Source of the DNA: Strix aluco
Lineage: Eukaryota; Chordata; Aves; Strigiformes; Strigidae
Assembly: GCF_031877795.1 (NCBI RefSeq)
Contig: NC_133933.1
Span: forward strand, 70,684,503-70,748,502
Reading direction: 5' to 3'
Length of the DNA: 64,000 nt
The translations under genes and the position numbers were made by a program. Below are positions 11,191 through 28,580 of this stretch, one piece after another. The notes beneath the pieces are model-generated. The model was not told where the DNA came from, searched no databases, and was given only the letters and a program-made list of their open reading frames with translations. Numbering within the stretch: the first letter of the stretch is position 1; each line of letters starts with the position of its first letter.

Positions 11191-12889
11191 ACTGTGGAAA
11201 TAACAAAGCGGGGGTTGCTTGTGAGGGAGGATTGGGGAAAAGTCACCAAAAATTAGGAACTCTGCACAAATCTCTGTATGTGTTTTCATTGTACCTTTAT
11301 TTCAGTGTTCAGTTGGATTTGTTTTGTAGCTTTGTTGCTTAGTGACACTGAAAATGGGTATAGCATGTATGCTCCAGCTTTGTGTTGAAAGCACAGGAGA
11401 GGACGTGGAACTGTACTGAACTGTGAGGCAGGGGTGTGTGGATGAGTCCTCACATCACATAAATGCTCCAGAAGGGCTTGGAAAAATCCACAGCACTTTT
11501 GAGAGTGCTATTATTTTGTAGCAAGGAGAGTGCCTGTGGTTTAGGTAATTTCACTGGTGCCTTGGTACACAGCAGCATTAAACATGCATGCTTAAACCAT
11601 CCTCGTATTTTCAGCATTTACAAAGGAGGATCTAAGGTGGAAAGTTACACTGAGACAGCAGAACAAATATTTTTGTTCTGCAAGGATTTGCTATTATAAT
11701 ATGTGCTACCATCACATTTTTCATTTTTTATTAATCAGTGTGAATTTAAAAGTCTTGGGAGCAGGGTTTGCCTCTTCTGTTATATTTGTGCAGAATGTGC
11801 CAGTTTCTTCATGCTATCTTAATCCAGAGAAGTATATTTCAAATAAGTGTTCAACATAATCTATCCCATGTAAGTAATTACAGCATCTTTCTTGAAGGGA
11901 CTGTGTCATGGGAGGAAGAAGCAATCTTGGCACGTTTGCACCACATTTCTACATTAGTGCCCAACTGCAAAGTTGATTCTGCTCCTTCATCAAATATTTA
12001 ACTACTTTGTAAAAATTTTATTTGGAAAAAGCATTCAAAGAATTCCTTCCATCTGCTGAGGGTGTTTTTTTTGCTTTTTTGAGAAATATATACATTGTGG
12101 AATGGTGCTTGCAATGTATCAGAGAGTGTCAGATCCAATTGCTTTACAGGTCTTGGTCTGACATGCTTGTGGGATAGTAAAAGAGGACTAATATGAAGAC
12201 ATTTACCATGCTGTTCTTGTATTTGAGACCTGGTGGCTTGTTTGACTGATGATGCCTTTCAGTTAAACATTAAGGAAAAAATTTAGTTGTCTAAACACAG
12301 ACTACCTGAAGTGCCTTGAATATCTGTCTGCACCTTGGACCATCAAGAGTCCTATGCCCTCCTGTAGCAGCAACTGAATGGCAGGTGGGACTGCAGAAAC
12401 AGCTCTAGACAATTGTGTTTAGACAACAGAGTCATGCCACAAATTTTGATTGGTTGTTTTTAAGGTGATGAAAGCTCTGCCCCAATGACTATGCCAGTAT
12501 TGGTTTTGTAGACTTGTTTTCTCTTAATAAAAGTGAGAGATATTACACTCTGATTCTGAGGGATTATTAATTGAACAAATATCTTCTATTTCTTATTTAT
12601 GTGCTAGATTGTGAATTAAAATTTTCAGTAAACTGTGCAAGAGGTGACTTAAAATACCATGAGATTTTGGGGAGGGAAAAATACAGTAAAACAAGAAAAG
12701 CATTGATAGAAACTGAATTACTGTTCACCTCATGATTGAAGGGGGCTTTAGTTAATGCAACATCTCTTTATGAAAATTCCCCCAAAATAACCCATGTGGA
12801 AAAATTGACCTTTTGACTCTGATGATGTGACATTCACATAGTATCTGTTATGAATGCTTATGTAATCTTCCCCCTCTTTTTTCTTCTAG

Positions 12890-14128
12890 AAGTAAAAATG
12901 ATACTGACCGTGATCATGACCATGAAGAACTGTAGTCATTCCAAGTTATCACTACCGATTTCACCAAGCCTAGCAATGATGACCAGATGTTGAAGACTTA
13001 AATGCCAATACCAAACTCCATTTTAACATCTTTGGTCTATATTCCCTTACAATCTTTCTTGTTTATTTTTTATAACCACTTCTTAACAATCTTAGATTTT
13101 TTTAAAATGATGTTTTAGAGGGTATGATCTTCTTTTGCACAAGTACTTGTATTTTTGAAGCTGATTCCTAATTGTATGAAAGTGAACAAAAAAGAAGTCT
13201 GGAGGGCATTGTTCACTGGAGCAGGTGGTAATTGTGCAGGAAGAGGGATCTTTACTAATTTAGATATAGTTTTTCCCAGATATTTCAAGTGAAATCTCTT
13301 ACTGGAGTAATTTACAGATTTTTTTTTTTTTCAGATTATTCAGGTAAATATATGGTATCACATAACAAAGATTTTTATAAAAATACAACATTTCCTAAAA
13401 TTTGAAAAAATATATTTCTTTGGATAAATTTTATACTGATATCTCTGTAACTCCTTCTGTTCTAAGGTTCTCCTCTCTGTGGAGCAGAGATGGTGTGGCA
13501 ATCTATAGAGGAGAAGGAGTTGCAGACACATTTCTTCTGACTGAGCACTGTGTTCTTTTTGCACTTTGGTGCCAATGCTCAACTTCTTGCAGACGTTTTG
13601 CTGTCTGCAGCATTCCAGATAAGGAAAGAAGGAAGAACAAAATAATCTTTCTCTTCTTCCAACAAGAGATGATCTAGGCAGCTTAAAACCTTAGTGCTTT
13701 TTTTCTTACTGTGTCCAAACTTCAACACTTCCATTATTTGAATACATGTGTAGAATGCTCGCTTTCTATTAAACCTCACTGTCTCCCTGTTAGAACTGAC
13801 ATTTCTGTTATTGAGAAGGTATACATTTCAGATGCTTCGCCTAATGGTTAATGCAGGTTTTTAGGATACTGAGTAAAAGTGTACGATGGACTCCATTCAT
13901 AAAGTAATAAGACAGTACCATCATTTGAGACTGCCGTTGAGAAAACCTGTTAATTATTTTGGATTTTATTTTGTTCTCGCAGGGGGTTGGTTGTTTGGGG
14001 GGTTTTTTTGCTGTTGACTCTGTGTATAGTTAAAATGCCAAATTAGATTTATAGCAGCTTGAAGTTGTATTAAGTGTTATTTTGCTTTCTGTAATTCTGT
14101 TATAAAATAAAGTTGTTTATTCTCTGTA
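12890..14128 (+). other. EPB41L2: EPB41L2 terminal non-coding exon (3'UTR)
   Basis: Terminal exon of about 1.24 kb starting after acceptor TTCTTCTAG. There is no coding sequence. Short U-rich and AU-rich stretches occur, including TTTATTTTTTATAA near 13060 and a T run near 13320. The 3' end is set by the AATAAA at 14106. The end coordinate is estimated at 15-25 nt past the signal. Confidence 0.8.
14106..14111 (+). terminator. EPB41L2: EPB41L2 poly(A) signal
   Basis: Canonical AATAAA followed by a T/G-rich stretch (GTTGTTTATTCTCTGTATG). It is the first strong signal after the non-coding exon begins. Confidence 0.8.
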
Positions 14129-15736
14129 TGACTTTTGGAACTCAGACATAAACTTGGAAGATATTTAAAGCGAGCAAGTCAGTTATGATAACTGCAATTC
14201 TAGAGGCCACAGAACCTTGAAAAGTGTAGGGGTTAGTACAAGTAGTCTCCAGGGTTTTCAGAAGGATGGCATAACTGACTGGGTCCTGATACTGATAGAA
14301 AATATCAGTGGTTTTTAGCCACTTTCCTATAAGCGTCCTGGTTTCTGTGGTTCAGAGAAATCATCTTCAGATGCCAAAATGGACGAGGTTTGGACAGCAC
14401 AGTGCAAGTTAAAATGCCCCTCAGTCTCCAGGTGGTTTTACTGAGTTCATTGATTTAGGATGTACTGTGATCTTCAAGTAACAAAGCAAATCATAATACT
14501 TCTCACTACATTCTTTTTCACTTCCGAGCAATGTATTTTTGGTGCTATTCTCAGTTTAGATTGATGCCATCTGTCAGGATGCTTGCTTAACAGAAATTCC
14601 TATTAGTTTTGGCTTCATATAATTTGGGTAACACAAGACAACAGTAACCAAGAAGTTGATTTCTATATGCTTATAGGTATTCTCAATTACATCCTACATT
14701 ACGTGGAAGAATAGCAGATAACAATCTTACCTGCTTTTCTTCAAAACAGAGATATTCTGCCCTTCAAAAAGGGGAAGAGAACCCCACCCAGCCTAATAAC
14801 ATAAGAACACTGCCACAACAGTCTGCATGAGTAGGGAGGTTGTCAAGGAAGTGGTAAGTCTGGGATATGTAAGTGGAGATCAAAATGGAGATACATGCAT
14901 TTAGGGGGATGTCTTAATGGACTTTTCATACAAAAGTGTGTAAGAAAAAGCTCTATAAAATCTTTCAGGTATTTTTGATATGATGTAGTATTAGCTGCAG
15001 AACTCGTTTGGTGGGAGGAGAGCATATTACTTTAATTCTTTATTGATTTGGATCTTTCTGATTTGTTAGACACTAGATCAATATTGGTTTTTATTGCAAT
15101 TGTATTTAATCCTTAAAACTGCAAATATAATATTCTTGAAAACAATATTACTTTCATCGCGAGCTGTATTTTTTCAAATACTAATCAGAACCTTTTGTCA
15201 GGGGAAAAATTAATAGTGCTTTCAGGTCAGCATAGCTTGTGCGTAGCTATCACTTCCATTGATTAAACATGTACTAATTAAACAACCGTTGTCATGCAGA
15301 AAAACATAAGCCCCAAGTGTGATCAATCCTAATAATAGTCAAGTTTTACAGATTCTGGTTGTAGGTAATTCAAATGTTCTTGACTATTGTGCAATTCTGA
15401 TGAGTTTTCCTTGTTACTTTTTTTTATATCTATAGCAAAAACTGCAACATGCAACAAAAGAAATTGTTCTCCAGGCACTTCTCAAGCTGGCTTTCTAATA
15501 CATAGACAATTTCAAATACAATTACAGGCCCATTTAATGAGAAGATAGTTCAGTAATTAATTCTGCTTAAATACTTAGAAAAGTGAGTCATGTGGGTCCT
15601 ACACCAAAGTACTTAATATGTCTTTAATCATGATCACATAAGGGTTCATAATAAATGTTGGAATTGTTCTACAGATTGTTTCCTATATTAAGGTTTCATA
15701 AAGGACAAACAAGCAACTCTGGTGATAGACTGTTTT

Positions 15737-15755
15737 AAAAAAAAAAAAAAAAAAA
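15737..15755. repeat. Poly(A) homopolymer, 19 nt
   Basis: Nineteen consecutive A. The DNA before it does not resemble a processed gene copy, so I do not call a retroposon. Confidence 0.85.
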
Positions 15756-16649
15756 GATTTATTGCTCAAAGCGATGAGCAACTACGATACAAAGTGTTTC
15801 TCGAAGTATTCTTCTATTTGACAACTCAAGCTGAATTGCAACTTTTAGTTTGGCCACAGATGAAATCAAATAGATAGAATAAAATAAATACTATGACAGA
15901 GGTCAGATTTTGTGAGATTTGATCACGATCAGAATGACAACTAACTGTACCTTTGGCAAGGATGCAGTGGGAGCTTCTCAGCTTTTAGGCACGTTAACTA
16001 TGGAAGGGGGCTTCTTGGAGCAGCTAGTATCCCGCACTGTTGACCTGACTACACCTCTGGAAGGTTTGAAACTTTGAATTTTCAGGCTGCTCAGTTGTTT
16101 GGGGTTTTTATACTGCACTTGAAAAAAGATACTTGGATTAGTAACATTAGCACAAATTGCAAGCATTGGAAATGCTGCTAATACCTGTAGTGTTAAATTA
16201 GTCTGTTTGGCATGAAGCAAATCCTGCAAGAGTTTTTGGAGGTAAGTATATGTGAATGGCTGGACTGGGCCAGGCTAAATGACTAACACTCCCAGATTCC
16301 TGTCTCTGAGGCTACTGGTAGCTGCCTAGGGGTATGTGTAGGAATAAATACTGTACTAGAAAGTAATACTTTCCCAAATATTCCAGCAAATTTCAAAGAC
16401 TTGCTGGTCTACCGGTCTTTCGTATTTATCTGCCTCTCTGGATTTTTGGCTAATTGCTTTTAAAAAAATTCCTCTGGCAGGCATTTTTACCATTCCATGT
16501 GTCTTAAGAAAAAAAAACAACCCACCTTTCATTTCTTTTGAATCTGCCTCTGCTAACTTCATTTGATAGCACCACTGCAGATAATAGAAGAGACAGCCAA
16601 CAGTCATTCTCTCTGCAGTCATTCCCCAGCCAAAAGCTATTCCACAGTT

Positions 16650-16705
16650 CTTTATCATTCTTACTGCCTTTCTCTGTACCTTTTCTACTTAAGTTGAGAC
16701 TTTAA
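16650..16705 (-). mobile_element. Ancient CR1/L3-like LINE 3' fragment
   Basis: The + strand reads TGCCTTTCTCTGTACCTTTT followed by a diverged tail ending TTGAGAC. This resembles the inverted 3' region of an old amniote LINE family that recurs in this window near 28.1 and 36.8 kb. It is short and degraded. Confidence 0.45.
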
Positions 16706-19397
16706 ATTCTGTTCTGAGAAGTGAAGAGGAAGCAGTCACAGATAGGCAGGAAGGTTTTAAACATGTTTACTGGTTGTAGATGGAGTGGAATCCTAGCTTC
16801 ACATTACTGCTAGTGGCAGGAAGACAGAGGACTCCTCAGTGATAACAATTATTGAAAACAGATTATTTTCTTGCAGTCACTGTTTCCATATATATTTAGA
16901 GAATGCTTTTGTAATTTATCTAGACAAAGACTTAGTTCTGTGGTGTTATTTAAATATATATTTTTGCTTTTTGAAGGAATTATGTAAGATACCATGATGT
17001 GTTTTGTGCTGGTAGCATGAAAACAGATAATTCTTGACACTATTCAGTAATGGAACTGAAAACAAGGCCTGAGGATTTTCATGACATGTTACTGAGCCTT
17101 GAATGTCAGATCCTCCTATGTGTTAGCAATTACAGCTCAATAAGTAGTTGTGTCAAAGGCATCCAGTTTATCTATATAGTGTTTTCTTTGGTATCCATGC
17201 TACCATTTTACAGTAGAGTGCTGTTAAAGAGTAATATCAACATTTTAGATATCTCTATTCTCAGTCATGTTGCGAAATCGACAAAATCAATTTTATGTTG
17301 TGGTAAGGCTTGCTAAGCTTCAATTCTGTATCTTTACATGTGGTCCAGGCCAATCTTTTCTTGGGTGGTGGGGGAATGGATGTTTGGAATTGGGGGATGT
17401 GTGTGTTACAGTTTCTTTAACCTCTGATCAGTGATCCAAGATCACTGCTTTTCTATTAGCAGCATCTTTCTTAAACGTAAGAAGTCAATTATTTGCAGCA
17501 GCTATCTCAACTTCCAAAGGATTGTGTAGATTGAAAGAAGAGGAAAGAATATATAACAGAGAGTAGTTAAAGGTTTTCTTTAAAGATATCAATATCACAG
17601 ACATTCATGTACTCAGGTAAACAACAGTTTTACTGGGGTAGCTGAAGAATGCACTTTTTTTCACTTCGAAGCTGCTGGTCTACTTTGAAAGCAAAAATTT
17701 GTTATCTATGAATTATGTAGGAAAACAGGAACTGTTCCATAGCACAGGACACTGAATCAGTTGGCAGTATGTCCTGCGTGTTGCAAGAATCTATACCAGC
17801 TGCTTCTGAGGAAATTGTCAGAGTCTTAAATAGTAAATAACGAAATAACATACCCCAGTAGGTCAAATTCATTGATTCTGTACCATGGTTTTTCTAGGTG
17901 AGACAGCTGTAAGCAGAGGTGGATCATTAGAATCAAACTTTCATCATTAGAATCAAACTCTGCCTTTACAGTCAAGTCTGAATGTACTAGTTGTAAAGAA
18001 AGTGTTCATTGCTTTGGACTGTGTTGTACTAGGTCTGCCAGGCATGAGAGGAGCTCAGGGAGCCACTGCTCCCCATGTTCCGAGTAGCTATGAATGTAAG
18101 GTCCAGTCAAGAGCTGGGTGATAGGGAGCTCTTGTGATTTCCCATTTGAGAGTTGCCTTTGGAGCGCTTCTTTCCTTTTGCTCTCTGAAACACATCATGT
18201 TTGTTGCTAGTCAGATGAAATATCTAGTCTGAAGTTTAAGAACGGAAGGACTGCACACTTTTCTCTTACAGGGGAAAACAAAGAGAAAAATCAGAAATGT
18301 GTCTTCAGCCTTTTGATTGCAAAATACTGGGAAGGCACTTCTGGCTTGATTGCAGGTGGGGCATCTTGAAACACAGAGAACCTGTTAATGGGCATCTGGA
18401 GTGAATTCCCAGCTGGAAGTGGGGAGCTCTGCAACTGAACTGTAGATTCCTCTGCCAGCTGACTGAGATAAACTTGGTTTTACGATCTTTGCTCTTCCAG
18501 GTTTTGCCGTGGTTCTCTTACAGGGTTGCTTCCTTTGAAGTCAAAGTCCATATGTCTATCTTGTATTTAACTTTTGCTGTTCATTTTAATGCCATGACTT
18601 CTGAATAAATGCCCACTTTTTTCACCCAGCATCTTCTGCTGATTTCAAATGGAACTACAAATTACTTTGCACTTTCAAACATAGATAATTCTTTTGGGAA
18701 CCTGAATAGAGACTACCATATCTAATTAGAGGTATTTGCATTTAAGCATCTTAACCTTTACTTTTACTATACAAATGCCATGTATTTTATGTTATTTGCA
18801 TTGATGTAAACCGGTGTGATGAATTATGTATTTTTAAAAATAGGATAGTATTAAAATCTAGAGGACTGTTATGTATAACAAAGGTACTTGCTGCTTGACT
18901 CGTTTTCTTCTCATAGACTTTGATAAATTAGAGTGTTTCTTAAACCTGTGGTCATGGTCTCATTAGTGTTTTTATAAAATGATTCAAAGAATTTCTTAAA
19001 AGTCTATGAGAACCAAAATTGTGCAAAACCACATATAATCTCAGACAGGGCATTATCCACTCTGTTCTTGCAGGGTGGGTAATGACAAACAGCTGTAATG
19101 AAAGGTAATTGCAGACAGCAATTGCTAGCAGATAGGGACAGTAAATATCAGGAAAATTAATGATAGTCACTTCTCATTCTTCAGAAGTTTGGGTTTAAAT
19201 TTGGGGGTCAGAAACAGAGAAGCCAAAAGGCAATAGGACTTTCAAACAGTTTGTGTTTTTATGGGCCTTCTGCCACAGCCAATCTGAGATGCACTAAAAA
19301 TTGTAGATCTACAGCTAATAGAGGGGGAAAAAAAAAGATTTTTTTTTTTGTGGGACAAATGACACACAAAAAAGAAAACTCCATACTTACATATTTT

Positions 19398-19403
19398 TTT
19401 ATT
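19398..19403 (-). terminator. SMLR1: Candidate SMLR1 poly(A) signal
   Basis: AATAAA on the - strand, about 680 nt past the SMLR1 stop, followed on that strand by a T/G-rich stretch that includes TTTTTTGTGTGTC. An ATTAAA at 19688-19693 is an alternative. Confidence 0.45.
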
Positions 19404-20082
19404 TGAAAAATCATCCATTTGTCCTTAAATGAGATTAATAATTGGTTTACAGAATACTGACTGAATCTTTTCATGTTTTCAAAATTTGGCATGGTCAGTC
19501 AACAGAGAGAAGTCCTTTTGTTCCCCATCACTGTTATATTTTCCTTCCAAATTCTGTGGAAAACATACGTTACAAAACCTACAATCTTTCCCAAAGTGTA
19601 ATAAAAAAAGTCAGTTCCCCTTCATTACCCTTCTCAATTTCCTAGATGTCAGTGCTTGATATGAACTTGCTATTTATGCATCTTCAATTTAATAAGACTG
19701 CCTTCCTAGTATATGTCAATTCAGCTCTCTCAGGAGCTTGTTATATAGCTTTCTATACAGGCTAGGGAGGGGCTAGTGAGCAAGGTACTTTCCCTTGCCC
19801 GAAATACTGTCATGTAAGGGAACTGTACATTGCAGGAGGTCTCTGGTGTCCAATGAGTTGCATAAAGTACTGCTTACTTGGCCTCATGTGAGAAAGCAAA
19901 ACTCTTACAAGACCTTTTTGAACGGCAGCAGCTGTTTCATTTGTATGGCACAGCCTTAATTTCTTCTCTCTGTTTTGTTTTCCTCTGTGGTATTTATCCA
20001 CAGCTGGTTATTTTTAAAGCCACAGAGCTGAGTACTGTGTTTAAGCTTGCTTCCTGAGATGTGAGACTCCCTTAAATGTCCT
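19404..20082 (-). other. SMLR1: SMLR1 3'UTR (inferred extent)
   Basis: Sequence between the stop codon and the first canonical poly(A) signal on the - strand. It contains no open frame of interest. The extent is inferred and assumes no further 3'UTR splicing. Confidence 0.45.
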
Positions 20083-20195
20083 TCAGTTCTTGCACTTTCT
20101 CTCTTTTTGTCCAGATCTCCTGGGTTTCTGCCGCTGGCTGTAGTAATTCAGGAGAACCTTTCTGGGGTCTTCTGCCATGGCCAGTTCCTCATTAA
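20083..20195 (-). CDS. SMLR1: SMLR1 coding exon 2 (C-terminal tail)
   Basis: On the - strand an acceptor TTTATTTTTCAG is followed by 113 nt that continue exon 1 in phase 1. The joined codon gives Val, then NEELAMAEDP, then KVLLNYYSQ, a basic stretch RQKPRRSGQKERK, and TGA at 20085-20083. This is the short soluble tail after the membrane segment and is rich in Arg and Lys. The exon is too short for normal ORF listing and was found by looking for a phase-1 acceptor downstream of exon 1. The VNEEL start agrees with what I remember of the mammalian protein. Confidence 0.85.
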
Positions 20196-23934
<3,739 letters not shown>

Positions 23935-23953
23935 TCAGGCTATTATCTCTTTT

Positions 23954-23972
23954 TGGACTTTGGTTTGTTTGT
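23954..23972 (-). promoter_or_regulatory. SMLR1: HNF4-type site with adjacent forkhead-type site upstream of SMLR1
   Basis: CAAAGTCCA on the - strand (23962-23954) matches the HNF4-selective core. TGTTTGT on the + strand (23966-23972) fits the FOXA consensus TRTTKRY. The pair lies about 100 bases upstream of the inferred start site. Both factors drive hepatocyte genes, which fits SMLR1 expression in mammals. Binding is inferred. Confidence 0.4.
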
Positions 23973-26900
23973 GTAGGCCTGTGATTCCCCGTAGGACCGG
24001 AGTTCACTTGCCAAGTTACTCAACCACAGAGTTTAAAAGTGCGTACTGAAGTAATGTAGGTTTTTGAACTTTTGGATATGTTGGGCTGGGCAGGGCTCAG
24101 TATGTAAGGCTGCTGCCTTTTGAGCAATATGGGTTCTGTCATCTGCTAATACAGGCCATTCTGAATAATAAGCACCCTCTTTCTAGATATATTATTAATT
24201 TTACAATAGGTCTCAAATGCTTACCCAGGGTGAAGACCCTGTTGTACATACCACACAGGCATACATGTGGTCTCTGCTCCGAAGAGTTTTCAGACCAGAC
24301 CATTGAGGCAAGAATCAAGTGACTGAGTGGATGCTGTACCAACAGCATTTTTTCCAAAGAGCAGCTGCAGAACAGTGAAACTCAGGAAGGTTTCTTTTTT
24401 AGCAAAGTTGAAAATATGTGATTTTAGGGGGCCAGATGTGCCAAAGATTTCAAGAACCTTTTAAACATTCAAGTAACTGGATTAAGTGTGTTCAGTTTTT
24501 CCCATCTGGTCACCAGCCTATGGCAGAACTGTGTCTAGGATTCATTGATTGGTTTAAAAAGATGATTAGTCATTTTATAGCCCTTCCCTATACCTTCAGG
24601 TTTCTAAACACAACTGGTCAGTAGACCTGACATCTTGGAAGTGCTATTGCATGCAGGTTGCATTGGTTTCACTTGGGGGCAATGCAGAATCCCACTGTTT
24701 GACCTGCCAATGTGCTTGAATTCCAGCAGAGATGTTCTTCAGGTTATTGGAGATCAGGTTAGTCTTCCTGAACATTCCGTCTTTGGCTTATCAAATCTGG
24801 TGCCTAATGAACACATTGGGTAACATTAAGCATTGTGGGTTTGTGGCTTCAGCAGTTTATGACATAGACAAAAAATCTGGCTCATTTTATGTGCATTTGA
24901 GAGATGGTAAAGATTTTATTTGTTTAATACCTACCAAATCTGAAACTGGACCATGAGCTCAAGGTGAAAACAACCATGTTGAGACTAGTTTTCTCCAGGC
25001 ATCCAGAAAGAATGTACAAGATTTGCTTGACTAATTGGGTAGGTGGGTAGGCTGGTGCCAATGGGGCATGCAGCAGATTTGTAGATTTTCATGGGAAAGA
25101 AGTATTTCTGTGTTCACCTTGTTTTCTCCACCTACTGTATTCAAAAGGCAAACTCATCTAATAATTATTTTCAGATTGTAATTTTTTTTGAACTGTAATA
25201 TGTTTGAGATCCTCCCTTTGTGACAGCAAGTGATGGAGAATATCATGTTTGCAGGCAAATTCCTGGTTTTGTTTAATCACCTGCAGTTGTGATTGATAAA
25301 AGAACAAATAGGTTGTGCTTATTTCTTTCTTATATTTCTTTGGCTTCGGTTTCTAACCATTACATCTTACTCTGCCTTTTCCCACTAGATGTTTAACCTC
25401 ATTCGTAAAGTGCTTTATAATCCACTGATGTAAAGCATGGATTAAAAGTCAGGTGGTGAGGATATTAATATTATTATAGGCCCATCTGTTGCCAGATAAT
25501 TCCTTCCTTGCATAGATACCTGTCAGCTGTGATCAATAAATTCCTTAACATAAAAAGTTAATTCAGAATTTTCTTTAGGCTATTGTGAATGTTAGTGTTC
25601 TGGTCTGCAAAACAGTTGCAATATTTTGACAGACCCTATTCTGGATCCTTTTAAAAATTCCTTCCTAACTGGTATTCTTAAAAAAAAAAAATGATCTTGA
25701 GCAATCAGAGAGCTCAGTCTATGAGAGCAAAGTCTGTGACTGAATTCCAAGCACTGTGACATTACGAGACGAGGCAAGGGGGTATTTCTCTTTGATACAT
25801 GTGCATGGCTCACAGTGATGTTAATGAGAACTAAACACCTGCATACAAGGGCAAAACAGTCACTTGGATTTTTTTAATTGGTTTTCCTTGTGTGCCTGAG
25901 ATATTAGTTCTTTCTGTCAAATGAGAGTCAGAGGAGATGATGAAGTGTGTAGCTGCCTTGCTTGTCACACCTGACTGTTGTGGGGCCAGACAGCTGATGG
26001 ACACAGAGCAGACAGCTTGGAAGTGGTTAGTTTCTGCCCAGGAAGAATAAGAAAATTCCCAGCTTTCTGCATTTGTACAACCTCCTTGCAAAACAGCAGG
26101 TGTCAGCTCTGATCCCGGCAGTCACATGAAGAACAAAACTTGGCTGGTGGCTGTTCAGTGCAGCAAACATGTAAAGCAAGTTTCCATATCAAAGCAGGAC
26201 AAATGCAAGTGGAAACAAGGTTAAACGTTTTTTACCATGAAAGCGGTTCATTTTCTACCTGGGTTGGCTGGGATGGCAGCAGTGGTGGGTAAAGCCGAGA
26301 GGCACTCTGCTGCTGCACAGGCAGTGGTGTTTGGCAGAGAGGGGCTCCTGTGCCCCAGCAAGCCATGGCCTGCAGTGGCAATGCCTCACATGTCTCTGCT
26401 GTGCGATCACATCTACTAAAGCCAAAGGAAAACTGGGAACTGTGGGCCAGGCATGGATTAGTAACACAGGAACATATGGTTTCTTGGATGATCTGTGAAC
26501 CTTGGGTTTATATGGGAAAATAGATGGATTCACGAGCTTTGCAAAAATGTCACTGACTTCTCACCAGTTGGAAAGAAGCAAATGATTGCCTGTCACCCCC
26601 ATCCTGGCGCTGCCAGCCCTGCGGTACAGGGCAGACCTGCCGAAATCTTCCTTTCTGGCTCACGGGAAATTCAACCATTTCAAAATTTTCCTTTTGGCTT
26701 GAATCAGAAACTTAATTTCCTGTGAAATGGAATTTAAGGAACATTAATTTTAGAGTCCTTGAAACTCTTATTTCAGCTGTATCATTTTGATTATTTACAT
26801 AAAATATGAACACAAATTAATTCATTCAAACTTTAAATGACTTCTATTTCTAAAGCTTGCCAACTAACATTAGAAATGGTGAACATCACACCTACCTTGT

Positions 26901-28049
26901 TGGAAGGAATTACTTTAACTTCTCAGCTTTGTGTGTGTGTGTGGTAGCAACATATTCTTGTTGAATATTTTGATTCAAGCACAGTTTCCAAAGGAAAACT
27001 TTCTCTTAAAATTTTTAGATGGCTTTACTAGGGAATATAGTCAAAGAAATACCTGTTGGAGCTGAGGGGAAGGAGTAAGATCTGCCTGTGAAGCCTCAAC
27101 CACAATAAACAAAAAAACCCCTAGTTATTGCAGGAGTTTGAGAACCTTTTGGGCAGTAACCAAGGTGCGCACATTCTGTAAATGCAAATCGCCAGCATAC
27201 ATGACAACCAAACTGGCAAAGCTGAGGTTGCTCTCTCTTGGGGAAAACACTGAAAACGTTGCTACGAGACCGAAACTTTTTTTAAAATATCAGTATTTCT
27301 GTAATTATGGTGGAAAGAGGAGGTGGTAGTTTGGTCTGGGCTCAGTAAGGACAGATCCTTCCAGCACAGACGAGCGGATTGGGTGCAGACTCCCATTTCT
27401 CCTTGAGCCAGTGTCAAAACTGCCCCCACAGGGCTGGATATTCCCACAGGTATCCCCTGGCCCAGGAGGGGTGTTGGTAAGCTGGGTCCACTGCTCAGGA
27501 GACATATTTTGAATGGAAAAAGGGCTTTAGTTACCTGGGCTATCAAGTTAAAAGGCTTCCTGAAAAAGTGTATTAATTTTATTACATTTAAATGTTAAAT
27601 CAGCATTTAGATCTCATCTTTCTTCTGGATGTTCTGCTAGAACACCAAAATCCTTTCTTATCCTGTTCAACCTAAATTTGATAAAGGCTATTAGATCAGG
27701 TAGTTTGGTATCTTTATTATTACAGGCAATTTTATTTCCTGCCATGTCCTTTGTAGAATCCAATAAATTGATTTTTTAAGGCATGTTTTCTCAAAAAGCA
27801 TTAGCCTTGGTTTGAAAACATGAGGAGATGGAGAATGATCTGTCCCTTTCCATTACCTGTTCATGATGTAAGACGCTCGCCTTGTGTCTGGTTTAGAGCT
27901 TGCCATGCTTCTGCTTTTAGCTGCTTGTTCTTCTTGCCCCTTCCTCAGTGGGTTGGGGAGACTTCAGGGATCTGGAATTTTTTCCTTGTGAAAGTATATA
28001 TGACTTGCAATGTCACTTCTCAATATCTTTCCTGTTAAACTACACACAC
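23973..28049. other. Intergenic DNA upstream of SMLR1
   Basis: No gene supported. It contains a (GT)6 run at 26931-26942, scattered open frames on both strands of up to 94 codons with no recognisable domain, and no clear transposon. Upstream non-coding SMLR1 exons cannot be excluded. Confidence 0.6.
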
Positions 28050-28580
28050 TGGTCTTTTAATTCCTTATAGTAGGAATAATTTTTGCCCATTCTTGAAACG
28101 TCCTTGCAGGTTTTCTGCATGTTCTCTAATTTTTGAAGATACCTTTTGAAATGTGGGCATACCAAGGGTGACAATTTCTTAACAGTGTCACCTGTGACAC
28201 TCCTAAAGGTAAAACTCTGTCTTTATTTCCACTTCCTACTCTGATATTCACTCATCAGAAGGGCTTATTAGCCGTGACTGCTAGAGCCTTCGGAGGCACT
28301 TGCTGCATTGCACACCTGCTCTGGGTCTCAGTCCTCTTCAGGATTGTGGTTTCCCAGGACAATCTTTAGGGATGACCTGTTAATCTTGTCTCTAGAAGTA
28401 AAACTTTGCTTTGGAAATGTTGCAATGCTTTTTCTTGTAATAAACCCAGCCTCTCACAAATGATCCAGATCACACAGCCTAACTGCTCTGTTCTCCTTAT
28501 TACTTAGCAACAAGCCTTTGATCATCTGCACTCTTTAGAAGTGGTGATTTTATATCAATTTCTATTTTGTTTTTTGGGTT
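28050..28580 (-). mobile_element. Ancient CR1/L3-like LINE remnant
   Basis: Read on the + strand the order is TTTTTGAAGATACCTTTTGA with AATGTGGGCA, then GGTAAAACTCTGTC, then GGGCTTATTAGCCGTGACTG, then TTTGATCATCTGCACTCTTT with GTGATTTTAT. I recognise this order as the inverted 3' region of an old avian and reptilian CR1-like LINE family. It is highly diverged and has no coding capacity. Confidence 0.6.

Larger units (their letters stand above)
8852..12889 (+). other. EPB41L2: EPB41L2 intron within the 3'UTR
   Basis: Intron of 4,038 nt with donor GTAAGT and acceptor TTCTTCTAG after a long pyrimidine tract. It contains AATAAA hexamers at 8913-8918 and 9723-9728 and a pair of palindromes at 11137-11190. 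Open frames on both strands, the longest being 151 codons on the - strand at 11101-10646, resemble no protein I know and are taken as chance. Confidence 0.85.
14129..19380. other. Intergenic DNA between convergent EPB41L2 and SMLR1
   Basis: About 5.2 kb without a supported gene. It contains a poly(A) run of 19 at 15737-15755, a small old LINE fragment at about 16650-16705 and a roughly 20-bp tandem duplication (TCATTAGAATCAAACT) at about 17924-17960. Otherwise nothing is recognised. Confidence 0.75.
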
